From the NCBI RefSeq assembly GCF_028765345.1, contig NZ_JARAJZ010000008.1:124854-188853 (forward strand): a stretch of DNA of 64,000 bases, written 5' to 3'. Of this stretch, positions 1 through 8,542 are shown piece after piece. The DNA comes from Sporolactobacillus sp. CQH2019 (GTDB taxonomy: Bacteria; Bacillota; Bacilli; Bacillales; Sporolactobacillaceae). How positions within the stretch are numbered: position 1 is the stretch's first letter; each line of letters opens with the position of its first letter. Both the position numbers and the translations under genes were made by a program. Under the pieces are notes generated by a model. The model was not told where the DNA came from, made no database searches, and worked only from the letters and a program-made list of their open reading frames with translations.

Positions 1-220
1 CTTTGCCGGGCAGCTTGGCATTCCTCTTCATGAAATTGTGGCGGTCGGCGACGGTCCGGAAGATGCGGAAATGATTGAAAAAGCAGGGCTCGGCGTTGCG
101 ATGAGGAATGCCTCTCCCGATGTGAAAGCAAAAGCGGACTGGGTGACACGGACAAATGAAATGGACGGTGTCGCTTACGTGGTCAGGGAAGTGTTTCGGA
201 AACAGCTGCGCGTTCACTGA
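1..220 (+). CDS. Cof-type HAD phosphatase, C-terminal fragment
   Basis: The reading frame is open from the left edge (first full codon at base 2) to TGA at 218-220, so the gene starts outside the window. About 72 residues remain. They carry the last HAD motif, read here as VGDGPEDAEMI, which fits the G-D-x-x-N/E-D pattern that binds Mg2+ in Cof/YidA-like haloacid-dehalogenase phosphatases. It is followed by the usual G-V-A-M-x-N-A segment and the A-D-W-V-T end seen in that subfamily. Such enzymes dephosphorylate sugar phosphates or nucleotides such as FMN; the substrate cannot be told from this end. No terminator with a U-run follows; the next structure is the inverted repeat at 353-404. Confidence 0.85.
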   Translation, partial: FAGQLGIPLHEIVAVGDGPEDAEMIEKAGLGVAMRNASPDVKAKADWVTRTNEMDGVAYVVREVFRKQLRVH

Positions 221-552
221 CAGGGGCCTGACCACCCATAAAGGCTGGAGCACGTTCGCCGTCACCGGGATTTCCGTCTGAAGAGGGCGCCGTAAATCCG
301 GATCAGAAAATGAAGGGAGCGGACGGGTGAAGCGAAGAACGAAACCGATCACTTAACGGGCTTGCCCCACAGTCGACTTTTCGGCTGCAGGGCAAGCCCG
401 TTAACGTTGATCCATCCATTTTATCCGATCCTAGAAAGGGCAGAGGATTCTTTTTAAGAATCATTCTCTTTCACATTATAAGAGAACGTGTGATCGGTCG
501 GAAGATATGCTAAAATATAAGACAAATACGAATGAAGGAGAGGGAGCATGAT
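221..552. other. Intergenic stretch with one large inverted repeat
   Basis: About 330 bases separate the HAD gene from yhaO. No frame here has a ribosome-binding site and a family-like product. The only clear structure is the 14-bp perfect inverted repeat listed separately. A possible -10 (TAAAAT, 511-516) lies about 40 bases before the yhaO start. Confidence 0.6.
353..404. repeat. Perfect 14-bp inverted repeat, hairpin with nested inner stem
   Basis: Arms at 353-366 (TTAACGGGCTTGCC) and 391-404 are exact reverse complements. Inside, CAGTCGA and TCGGCTG form a second stem around a short loop. Neither strand has a U-run next to it, so it is not a textbook terminator. It could be a weak bidirectional terminator or a dispersed palindromic element. 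Confidence 0.7.
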
Positions 553-1785
553 ATGATTCGTTTCATTCATGCCGCCGACCTGCATCTGGACCGGCCTTTT
601 GAAGGGCTTTCGGAACTCCCCGCGCCTCTGCATGCACGTGTGAAGACGAGCACGTTTACGGCTCTTGCGCGGCTGATCGACCGAACGCTGGCGGAAAAGG
701 CGGACTTTTTGATTATTGCCGGCGATATTTTTGATGACAGCCATCGGAGCCTTAAGGCACAGAAACGATTTATTCAAGCCATGGAACGTCTTCAGGCGGC
801 CGGAATTGAGGCATTTCTGGTGTTCGGAAATCATGACCACCTGGATGATCCGTGGAACCGGCTTGATTTTCCGGAAAACGTCCATGTTTTCCCGGCTTTT
901 CCGACGATGATTCCGTACAGGACGCGGGACGGCCGGCTTGTCCATTTATATGGGTTCAGCTACGCTCAGCGCGGGGTGACCGAAGACATGGCCGCGAAAT
1001 ATGTCAGAAAAGACGGCGCCGATTATCAGATCGGCATTCTCCACGGTGCGGAGCGGACGGCTGCCGGCGATGATCGTTATGCCCCTTTTGCGATCGGGGA
1101 ACTGGCGGAAAAAGCGTTTGACTATTGGGCTCTCGGCCATATCCACAAACGGCAGCAGCTCTCCCCGCCCCTGCCTATCTGGTATCCGGGCGATATCCAG
1201 GGACTGTCCGTAAAGGAAACAGGGGAAAAAGGAGCGCTGCTTGTCGAATTGGACGAGCAGGGATCCCGTGTCCGTTTCATTCCCACAGCCGATATTTTGT
1301 GGAAAAGGCAGGAAATCGTTTTAAAAGGTCCGGTCACGGCCGAAAATCTGGGAAAAGCAATTGACCGTGCCAAGGAAGAAGTACGCAGCGGCCAATACGG
1401 TGTTTTTCTGACAACGGATTTTTCTTTTTCCGATACAGATCAGGATCGGGACGAGCTGAGTGATCTGATTCAGGAATTTACTGAAGCGATGAACGACGGT
1501 GAAGAGGAACGGAATGATTTCGTCTGGCTGAACCCTGGCGAGATGCGGGTCGGAACGGACTGGAACCGTGAGGAGCTTCTGCGGAGCCCGCATTTTATCG
1601 GCGATCTCTTCAGGCTGATTGAAACGAACGGGGCCATGGAGGAAGCGGCCGCCCTCCTTTACAGCCATCATGCCGGCAGGCGCTTTCTCAGCCCGCCGAC
1701 CGATGAAGAGAAGGAAAAAATCAAACGAGAAGCGGAGCGGCTGCTTGTTGAAAGGCTTCTTCCGGATGTCCGCAGAAAGAACTGA
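553..1785 (+). CDS. yhaO: YhaO-like metallophosphoesterase (SbcD/Mre11 family)
   Basis: A 410-residue calcineurin-type phosphoesterase of the SbcD/Mre11 nuclease superfamily. Metal-binding blocks come in the expected order: D9-x-H11 in AADLHLD, GDIFD around residue 57, GNHDH around 92 and GHIHK around 195. An in-frame ATG lies upstream at 532. I chose 553 because GGAGAGGGAG ends about six bases before it and the product then begins MIRFIHAADLH as family members do. The next gene, yhaN, encodes the SMC-like ATPase partner. By analogy with SbcCD the two may form a DNA-end or hairpin nuclease; that is inference, as YhaO/YhaN biochemistry is poorly known. The length matches B. subtilis YhaO (about 408). 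Confidence 0.9.
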   Translation: MIRFIHAADLHLDRPFEGLSELPAPLHARVKTSTFTALARLIDRTLAEKADFLIIAGDIFDDSHRSLKAQKRFIQAMERLQAAGIEAFLVFGNHDHLDDPWNRLDFPENVHVFPAFPTMIPYRTRDGRLVHLYGFSYAQRGVTEDMAAKYVRKDGADYQIGILHGAERTAAGDDRYAPFAIGELAEKAFDYWALGHIHKRQQLSPPLPIWYPGDIQGLSVKETGEKGALLVELDEQGSRVRFIPTADILWKRQEIVLKGPVTAENLGKAIDRAKEEVRSGQYGVFLTTDFSFSDTDQDRDELSDLIQEFTEAMNDGEEERNDFVWLNPGEMRVGTDWNREELLRSPHFIGDLFRLIETNGAMEEAAALLYSHHAGRRFLSPPTDEEKEKIKREAERLLVERLLPDVRRKN

Positions 1786-1889
1786 CGAGAACGGCGCTGC
1801 AGAAAAAAGCGGAAACGCAAAGGAGCGTCTCGTCCGTCAGGGTTAAAGGAGGGTGCGGAGCGGCCTGGTAAAACAGAACCGCCGGACAA

Positions 1890-4709
1890 ATGAAAATCAG
1901 AACATTGGACATCAACCAATTCGGCCGTTTTGAAAATCGGAAAATCATTTTGCCGGATTCTTCTTTCGTGATCGTCTATGGAAGGAACGAAGCGGGAAAA
2001 TCAACGTTGATGCATTTTATGCTGGATACGCTGTTCGGATATCCTCAGAAAAATGCGCTGGTCAGGTGGCTGAGGAACAATGAGGAGAACCGTCTCGGCG
2101 GATCGCTGACTTTTCTCGGAGAAGACGGGCGCGAGTTCAGGCTTGAGAGAATGTTCAAAGAGAAAGCGTCTCCCCGCCTTTTTATCGGCAGCAGCGGAAC
2201 GGGCGACGTGAATGCACTGTTTCACGGAGTGGACCGTTTGTTATATCAGAGCGTCTTTTGTTTCGACCTTGAGGGGCTGAAAGGCATCGAGAAAATGAAA
2301 CCTTCCGATCTGAACGACTTCCTGCTTGGAGCAGGGATGATCGGGAGCCGGAAACTTGCGGAAGCGCAGCAGGAACTGGAAAAAAAGTGCAGCGCCCTCT
2401 TCAAAAAAGGCGGAAGAAATCCTGAAATCAATCATCTGCTGAACGAATTGGACAAGCTGCGGACCGAAATAAGGGACCATGAGAGAAAGCTGGAAGGTTT
2501 CAAGCAGATTGAGGAAGAAATCGATCGGACGGGCGGGAAAATCCGGCTGCTGGAGCAGAACAAAAAAGATGTCCTGCAGCGTCAGCGGGAATGGGCCGCA
2601 TTCTCCGCGATCCGGCCGGTTATCGTCAGTTACCGCGCGCTGGAGAATGAAATCAAAAGTATGGGGGACATCGCCCGTTTCCCGGAAGACGGCAAGATTC
2701 AATATAATGACTGGCGCAGGCAGATCGCCGCTGCGGAGGACGAAGCGGCCGGCCTCGCCGACCGGATCGATCAGCTGGACGAATCGATCCGGTCGATTCG
2801 CGTCGATGATGCGTGGTTTTCCGAAGAAGGAAATCTGACGGCGCTGTTTCGCGAAGCAGTAAAAGACGAACAGAATCTGAGAGAGACAGCCCTGCTGGAG
2901 GATGACCGGCGGAAAAATCAGAATGAATACGCGGGTGTACTGAAGAATCTCGGGCCCGGCTGGGATGCGGATAAATTGCGCGGAGCTTCTGCGAACCTTG
3001 CCTTCAAACGCCGCCTGCAGGAAAAAACAGAGCGATTGAAGGAATCGGCGGAGGAGAAATCCGCCGCTTTCCGGAATCTTGAGGAGCGGGAAGCAGAGGT
3101 CCTGCAGCTGAAGAAACGTCTGGAAGAGCTGAAAGGCGGACATAGGGAAGAGAACGGAGGAGCGCAGAAACGGGAAGACCGGACCGGGGCAGGCCCGTTT
3201 TCCGCTTCGGTGATCGTTCCCGCATTTTTAGCGACGGTCTTAGCGGCGGTACTCTCTTATTTTCTGATCGCGCCGGCTGCGGCTGTTCTCGTTTTTCTGT
3301 TCGGGCTGCTGCTCGGCGGCCTGTTTCTTTACACTTCCCGGCTTGCGCTGCGGCGCGCCGTTCGGCCGTCCGCCGGGGCGGAAACGGAAGCGGCCGTTGA
3401 TCGTCGTTATGAAGCGGAAATGAGTTTTACGCGTGAACAAATTGTCAAGACTGAGAAGGCCTGTGAGCAGGCGCGTTCGGCCGCCGGGGATCTTGAAAAA
3501 AGTCTGGGCGAAGAAAGACGCCTGTTTCAGGAATGGCTGGCTGCGAACGGCTACAGCGTTGAGCGGACGGAGTGGGCCGCGGATATTGTGCGGCTGGTTG
3601 ATGAGGCGCGGACTGTTCTGAACAGGATAGAGGCGCTTGAAGCGCGCATCCGCGACAGGCGTAAGGAACACGAATCGTTTGAACGGGAGAGGCAGCGGCT
3701 CGCGGAGATTCTTCATGTGCCGGGAGGAAATGCCGCTTTTATCGAAAAACGATACAATACGGAGAAAGAAAGGCAGCAGCAGGCCCGGGATCTGAAGAAG
3801 CAGAGGGATATTTATCTGAAACAGGCACAAATACTGAAAAAAAAGCTGGATCGTTTTTACGGAGAGCGGGATCGGCTGCTTGAACGCACCGGCGCCGCCG
3901 ATGAACAGCAATTTTTTGCGCTCGCCGATCGCTCTGATCGGTTCCGGAAACTGATAGAAAAAAGAGATGATCGGCTGATCCATATGCGCGAACTGGCTGA
4001 GAATGAAGAAAATCTGCGGCGCTATTTTCACGATCTCGATGCAGGCAGGTGGGACGGAGTCACGGAAGATGCGCTCAAAAACCGTCTGGCGGATCTGGAG
4101 GAAGGGCTGCAAAAGGCCAGAGAATATGTGATCCAGAAACAGACAGAGTACCGGAGTGCGGCCGATGACGATTCTTACCGCGACGCACTGGATCGTTATC
4201 ATTCACTGCTGGCCGAAGTCAACGGCAAAGCAAGGGAATGGACCGTCTTCCGGATGGCCGAATGGGCAATAGCCAGAACTAAGGACAGTTACCGGAAACA
4301 GAGGCTGCCTAAAGTCCTGAAAGAAGCCGAACGCTATTTTAAACAGGTGACGGACGGGGCCTATATTTCCCTTAATCTCAATGATGACGACGGGTTCGTC
4401 GCAGAACGCAGGGACGGCCGGATCTTTCTGGCCGGCGAACTGAGCAGGGGAACCGCCGAACAGTTATATTTGTCGCTTCGCCTGGCTTTGACGGATGTTT
4501 TTGACGGCGGCGAATCGCTGCCCCTGATCATTGATGAAGGGTTTGTCAATTTTGACCGCCCGAGGGCCGAGCGTGTTTATTCGCTGCTGAAAAAAATATC
4601 GGACCGGCGCCAGGTGATCCTTTTCACCTGCCACGATTCGGCCTTTCTGAAGGATCACCCTTCCTGCGTTCTTTCACTTTCCGGACAGAGCCGGCAGACG
4701 GCCGTCTGA
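1890..4709 (+). CDS. yhaN: YhaN-like SMC/SbcC-type ATPase with central membrane hairpin
   Basis: A 939-residue protein with split ABC ATPase halves at its ends: Walker A YGRNEAGKST near residue 30, signature LSRGTAEQLYLS near 851 and Walker B LPLIIDEGF near 877. Long charged coiled-coil arms lie between. In the middle (about residues 438-490) is a strongly hydrophobic stretch, including VIVPAFLATVLAAVLSYFL, long enough for two membrane helices. It stands where SbcC has a zinc hook. ATG 1890 is the first start after an in-frame stop at 1869. The ribosome-binding site before it is weak; an AAGGAGG sits 36 bases upstream. The neighbour is yhaO, the likely nuclease partner. Family assignment is firm; the membrane reading comes from hydrophobicity judged by eye. 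Confidence 0.88.
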   Translation: MKIRTLDINQFGRFENRKIILPDSSFVIVYGRNEAGKSTLMHFMLDTLFGYPQKNALVRWLRNNEENRLGGSLTFLGEDGREFRLERMFKEKASPRLFIGSSGTGDVNALFHGVDRLLYQSVFCFDLEGLKGIEKMKPSDLNDFLLGAGMIGSRKLAEAQQELEKKCSALFKKGGRNPEINHLLNELDKLRTEIRDHERKLEGFKQIEEEIDRTGGKIRLLEQNKKDVLQRQREWAAFSAIRPVIVSYRALENEIKSMGDIARFPEDGKIQYNDWRRQIAAAEDEAAGLADRIDQLDESIRSIRVDDAWFSEEGNLTALFREAVKDEQNLRETALLEDDRRKNQNEYAGVLKNLGPGWDADKLRGASANLAFKRRLQEKTERLKESAEEKSAAFRNLEEREAEVLQLKKRLEELKGGHREENGGAQKREDRTGAGPFSASVIVPAFLATVLAAVLSYFLIAPAAAVLVFLFGLLLGGLFLYTSRLALRRAVRPSAGAETEAAVDRRYEAEMSFTREQIVKTEKACEQARSAAGDLEKSLGEERRLFQEWLAANGYSVERTEWAADIVRLVDEARTVLNRIEALEARIRDRRKEHESFERERQRLAEILHVPGGNAAFIEKRYNTEKERQQQARDLKKQRDIYLKQAQILKKKLDRFYGERDRLLERTGAADEQQFFALADRSDRFRKLIEKRDDRLIHMRELAENEENLRRYFHDLDAGRWDGVTEDALKNRLADLEEGLQKAREYVIQKQTEYRSAADDDSYRDALDRYHSLLAEVNGKAREWTVFRMAEWAIARTKDSYRKQRLPKVLKEAERYFKQVTDGAYISLNLNDDDGFVAERRDGRIFLAGELSRGTAEQLYLSLRLALTDVFDGGESLPLIIDEGFVNFDRPRAERVYSLLKKISDRRQVILFTCHDSAFLKDHPSCVLSLSGQSRQTAV

Positions 4710-4794
4710 ATGAGCCGCACGGCGTACAAGAGTCCGGCACTCGTGTCCGGGAATAATGAAAATTGTTTCATTTATCACGCGCTGTAAGGCCTCA

Positions 4795-4803
4795 TGGTAT
4801 AAT
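4795..4803 (+). promoter_or_regulatory. Extended -10 promoter for cssR
   Basis: TGGTATAAT: an extended -10 (TG at 4795-4796, TATAAT at 4798-4803) without an obvious -35, about 45 bases before the cssR start. Confidence 0.6.
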
Positions 4804-4848
4804 AAATGGACAGTATGGGAATTTTGAACGAAATAAGGATGAGTGTAT

Positions 4849-5526
4849 ATGAGCGGAACTGTCTTTCAAATTAATCTTGTCGAAGATGAAGAAAGCCTTG
4901 CTTCCATTCTGAAGGTTTATATGGAAAGGGAAGGATGGAATGTTTCCGTTTTTCGGACAGGCGAGGAAGCGATCAAATTCCTGCATAACGGCGTGCATCT
5001 CTGGATTCTTGATATTATGCTTCCGGGAATGTCCGGCTATGATCTGATCCGGAAGATTAAGGAAAATCATTCAGAACAGCCCGTCATTTTTATTTCAGCC
5101 AGAGATCAGGATCTTGACAAAATTATCGGGCTGGAACTCGGCAGCGACGACTACCTGGCCAAGCCTTTTCTGCCCAAAGAGCTGGTGATTCGCGCTAAAA
5201 AATTGTTGCACCGTGTTTACGGCGGCGGACTTCACGAAAATCTTCTGTCTATTTCCAAGTATCAGATCGATGTGGTCCGCCGAAAAGTTTTTGACGAAGA
5301 AAAATCGGTCATCGATCTGACGTCAAAGGAGTTCGATGTCCTGTTATATCTTGTCGAGAATGCCAACGTTGCTAAATCGCGAAGAGATATACTCAAAGAG
5401 GTATGGGGTGAGGATTATGTCGGATCGGATCGTGCAGTCGACGACGTGGTCCGGCGAATCCGCAGAAAACTGAGCCGCCTGTCCCTTGAAACAGTTTACG
5501 GCTCCGGGTACAGGGTCGTGTCCTAA
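4849..5526 (+). CDS. cssR: CssR-like secretion-stress response regulator (OmpR family)
   Basis: A 225-residue OmpR/PhoB-type regulator: receiver domain with phospho-acceptor D55 in LDIMLPG and K105 in KPFLPKEL, then a winged-helix DNA-binding domain ending in the E-T-V-Y-G-S-G-Y-R block. HLWILDIMLP, FISARD and KPFLPKELVIR closely resemble B. subtilis CssR as I recall it. I chose ATG 4849 over the in-frame GTG at 4843 because AAGGATG (4834-4840) gives better spacing. The kinase gene starts one base after the stop. In B. subtilis CssRS senses misfolded exported protein and induces htrA and htrB. Neither protease gene is in this window, but prsA lies 3.5 kb downstream. Confidence 0.85.
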   Translation: MSGTVFQINLVEDEESLASILKVYMEREGWNVSVFRTGEEAIKFLHNGVHLWILDIMLPGMSGYDLIRKIKENHSEQPVIFISARDQDLDKIIGLELGSDDYLAKPFLPKELVIRAKKLLHRVYGGGLHENLLSISKYQIDVVRRKVFDEEKSVIDLTSKEFDVLLYLVENANVAKSRRDILKEVWGEDYVGSDRAVDDVVRRIRRKLSRLSLETVYGSGYRVVS

Positions 5527-6908
5527 TGTTCAGATGGACATTGGCGAAGCGTATCTGGCTGTCGTTCGCTCTTCTTGTAATGATTATCGGCATCATTATG
5601 GTCGTCGTCTATCCTTACTCCATTCAAAGCGCTTTGAAAGAGGATTCTTATGAGACGATTGAGCAGGAGCAGCTGCAGAATGTGCTGCATCAGGATGCGG
5701 GAAACTACGGGGTGGACAACTCAGGCTCCGGTTTTCTGGATCGTCAGCAGGCGGTTAAATCGGTCGGCAACCTGCTGATTGATTCGAATTACCGCCAGAT
5801 TCTCGGCAATTCGATTCCGGCTTCTGTTTTCAACGAGATGAAAGGCCATATCAAACAGCAGAAAGCGAGCATTCAGCGTTACGAACTGGTTTACCGCGGG
5901 TCGACGTTGTATTATGTCGTCAGACGGGTGAACGTCAATATGGAAACCGGTTATCTCATTTCCTATATGTGGAATACTTATACTAATGAACTGATGCATA
6001 AACTGTGGGCCAGGCTGATCTTTATCTTCGTCCTGACGGGCATTCTCGGTCTTTTTATCGCATTCTGGCTGGCACGCTATTTAAAACGTCCCCTGGATAT
6101 ACTGGGCAGCCGTTTCGAAGAGATTTCACGGCTGAACTGGGAAAAACCTTTTGAATGGAAAGGGGACTATGAATTTGAACGCCTTTCTTCGCAGTTTGAA
6201 AAAATGCGTCTGAATCTGATGCGGTACGACGAGTCGCAGAAAGTATTTCTCCAGCAGGCGTCTCACGAACTGAAGACGCCGATCATGGTCGTGCACAGCT
6301 ACGCCCAGTCCGTAAAAGACGGGATTTATCCCAAAGGGGATCTGATGGATTCTATGGATGTCATTATCCATGAATCGGAACAGATGGAGAAAAGAGTCAG
6401 AAAGCTGCTCTACTTTACACGCTTTGATTCTCTTCGCGACCAGAAGATTCATTTTACGCGGATGGCTTTCGGCGATATTGCCCTGTTCATTAAGAAACGG
6501 CTGAAGACCCAGCGCCCGGATATCAGGATTCATGTCTCGGGAGAAGAAACGGCCGTGTGGGGAGATAAAGAACAGTGGCAGACCGTTTTCGAAAATCTGG
6601 TGGAGAACGGGCTGCGTTATGCGAAACAAAATATATGGGTGACCGCGGAGGAACGGAACGGCGAGACAATCATGGTTGTCGAGAACGACGGCCGGAAGAT
6701 CCCCGAGAACGAAATGGAAGCGATGTTTGAACCCTTTAAAAAAGGGGAAAAAGGCCAGTTCGGTCTCGGCCTGGCCATTGTCAAACGTATTGTCCTGCAT
6801 CATCGGGGCGGGATCAGAGTAGAAAACAGCGCGAACGGAGTGGCCTTTATAATCACTGTGCCCGCACCGCCGAAAGATAAACGCTTACCGCCCGCTCAGG
6901 CGGACTAG
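5526..6908 (+). CDS. cssS: CssS-like sensor histidine kinase
   Basis: A 460-residue membrane kinase: TM1 near residues 8-32, an extracytoplasmic domain of about 125 residues, TM2 near 158-180, a HAMP-like linker, the H-box QASHELKTPI with His247, and an ATPase domain with an N-box (ENLVENGLRY) and G-box (FGLGLAIVKR). The segment SYAQSVKDGIYPKGD strongly resembles B. subtilis CssS. It starts with the ATG overlapping the last base of the cssR stop, so the two are translationally coupled. It should sense secretion or heat stress at the outer membrane face and phosphorylate CssR. The C-terminus ends in a short proline- and lysine-rich tail. Confidence 0.85.
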   Translation: MFRWTLAKRIWLSFALLVMIIGIIMVVVYPYSIQSALKEDSYETIEQEQLQNVLHQDAGNYGVDNSGSGFLDRQQAVKSVGNLLIDSNYRQILGNSIPASVFNEMKGHIKQQKASIQRYELVYRGSTLYYVVRRVNVNMETGYLISYMWNTYTNELMHKLWARLIFIFVLTGILGLFIAFWLARYLKRPLDILGSRFEEISRLNWEKPFEWKGDYEFERLSSQFEKMRLNLMRYDESQKVFLQQASHELKTPIMVVHSYAQSVKDGIYPKGDLMDSMDVIIHESEQMEKRVRKLLYFTRFDSLRDQKIHFTRMAFGDIALFIKKRLKTQRPDIRIHVSGEETAVWGDKEQWQTVFENLVENGLRYAKQNIWVTAEERNGETIMVVENDGRKIPENEMEAMFEPFKKGEKGQFGLGLAIVKRIVLHHRGGIRVENSANGVAFIITVPAPPKDKRLPPAQAD

Positions 6909-6933
6909 GTGATTCCTCGGCTCGGAGGGGAGC

Positions 6934-8001
6934 TTGCCGCCCGCCTTCGTGCGGATTGAACCGTCAGTATCCGGCTGCGGCCCACTTATGAAGGGAATGG
7001 GGAAATTGAAAGGAATTGCGTTTTATAAAGAAGGCGAGCATGTCCGCGACTACTTGCTGATTAAAACAGTAACAAGGGGAACGGCGAGCAATGGGAAACC
7101 CTTTCTCACCATTGTTTTGCAGGATAAGTCCGGAGATATTGAATCGAAACTGTGGGGAAGCACGTCGGAGGACGAGTCGAATTATATTCCCGGGGCAGTC
7201 GTATTGGCGGAAGGAGATATTACGACTTACCGGGGAAGAAATCAGTTTAAAATCCGCACAATCCGTCTCGCGGACGAGCATGATGCGGTTAAAAAATCCG
7301 AACTCGTGATGGCCGCCCCGCTTTCTGCGGAGGCTCTCGATGAAAAAGTGACCCAGTATCTTTTTGAGATTAAAAATCCGGTGATCCAGAGGCTGACGCG
7401 TGCGCTCCTGAAAAAACACCACCGTGCATTTTTTGAATATCCGGCGGCAACAAGCATTCATCATAATTTTCTTTCCGGCCTTGCCTACCATGTGTGCTGC
7501 ATGCTGGACATGGCCAAGGCGATTGTCGGGCTTTATCCGGAAGTAAACCGCGATTTGCTTTATGCGGGCATCATTCTGCATGATATGGGCAAACTGAAGG
7601 AATTATCCGGCGTGACATCAACCAGCTACACGCTTCCGGGCAACCTGCTCGGCCACATTTCAATTATGATTGATGAAATCGGCAGAGCAGCCGGCGAGAT
7701 GGGAATAGGCGATCGGGAAGAAGTGCTTCTTCTGCAGCATATGGTGCTCAGCCATCACGAGAATCCTGAGTGGGGCAGTCCTAAACCGCCGCTTTTCAAA
7801 GAGGCGGAAATTCTTCATATACTTGATGATCTGGATGCTAAAATGAACATCATGACACGGGCGATCCGGAAAACGCGGCCGGGAGAATTCTCAGAGCGCG
7901 TCTTTGCGCTGAACAACCGTTCGCTGTATCGCCCGTCCTTTGATCGGGACGACGGAAATGAGACCTCTGCCCTTTCGTCCGGTTTAGAGCACAAACAGTG
8001 A
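6934..8001 (+). CDS. yhaM: YhaM-like 3'-5' exoribonuclease (OB fold + HD domain)
   Basis: A 355-residue protein. It has an N-terminal OB-fold nucleic-acid-binding domain ([20 protein letters not shown], about residues 45-115) and a C-terminal HD phosphohydrolase domain (ILHDMGK, H216-D217). YhaM of B. subtilis is a Mn2+-dependent 3'-5' exoribonuclease of about 314 residues and aligns from about residue 24 here. The start is TTG 6934, chosen because GGAGGGG (6924-6930) is ideally placed; it adds about 20 residues at the N-terminus. ATG 6988 or 6997 would give the usual length but has no good ribosome-binding site. It follows cssS by 25 bases and may be cotranscribed. Confidence 0.9.
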   Translation: MPPAFVRIEPSVSGCGPLMKGMGKLKGIAFYKEGEHVRDYLLIKTVTRGTASNGKPFLTIVLQDKSGDIESKLWGSTSEDESNYIPGAVVLAEGDITTYRGRNQFKIRTIRLADEHDAVKKSELVMAAPLSAEALDEKVTQYLFEIKNPVIQRLTRALLKKHHRAFFEYPAATSIHHNFLSGLAYHVCCMLDMAKAIVGLYPEVNRDLLYAGIILHDMGKLKELSGVTSTSYTLPGNLLGHISIMIDEIGRAAGEMGIGDREEVLLLQHMVLSHHENPEWGSPKPPLFKEAEILHILDDLDAKMNIMTRAIRKTRPGEFSERVFALNNRSLYRPSFDRDDGNETSALSSGLEHKQ

Positions 8002-8108
8002 CAGATTGTACTATTTGTGCGGGCCTGTGCATAAAAATAGAGTACAAGACGTCATCCGGAAGATTCGGATGACCGGAAAACTTGAAATTGTGCAGAGGAG
8101 GTCGGAAA

Positions 8109-8402
8109 ATGAAACAGGCAAGACGTTCTCTATATGCCGTTGTCCTGCTGTTCATGCTGTTTATGATGCAGCAGCTCGGTTTGATTGATCCGATTCTTTC
8201 CGGAATTGAAAGTGTGCCCTGGTGGGTATATCTGTTAATCGCCGGTATTCTGTTCAGCGGTTACCGGGCATTTTCCATTTCCCGAGAAGATAAGGAACTC
8301 GATGACGAATGGGTCGAGAAGCAGGGAAACATTTATATGAAAAGGATAGAGGCGGAAAAAGAACGGCGCGATCGCAACAAGGATCCGAAGGCGATGCTTT
8401 GA
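8109..8402 (+). CDS. yhaL: Sporulation protein YhaL
   Basis: A 97-residue membrane protein with two hydrophobic segments (about residues 9-25 and 36-55) and a charged tail. The block PWWVYLLIAGILFSGYRA, followed by DEWVEKQG and YMKRIEAEKERR, is characteristic of the Spore_YhaL family, expressed in sporulation in Bacillus; its biochemical role is unknown. ATG 8109 is preceded by AGGAGG (8096-8101) at seven bases. Position between yhaM and prsA matches B. subtilis. A bidirectional terminator follows. Confidence 0.85.
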   Translation: MKQARRSLYAVVLLFMLFMMQQLGLIDPILSGIESVPWWVYLLIAGILFSGYRAFSISREDKELDDEWVEKQGNIYMKRIEAEKERRDRNKDPKAML

Positions 8403-8484
8403 CGAGCGGGGGGCTTTCGGATTTTTTTTCGACTGAAGCCGCTGATGATTCGCCCGGCTGGCCGGGCCAAGGAAAAACGATCCT

Positions 8485-8536
8485 GAAAAAAAGCCGCTGA
8501 CGGTTAATTACCGTTTCAGCGGCTGCTTTTTTTTTG
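8485..8536. terminator. Bidirectional terminator between yhaL and prsA
   Basis: GCCGCTGA pairs with TCAGCGGC, with an inner CGG/CCG, closed by TTAATTA. It has a run of A before and T after, so it serves both converging genes. Confidence 0.9.
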
Positions 8537-8542
8537 TTCACA

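Noticed and set aside
2241-4202. Two long antisense frames opposite yhaN
   Set aside because: Shadow frames of a clear SMC-like gene. Their Phe- and Gln-rich composition is the usual look of antisense to coiled-coil genes.
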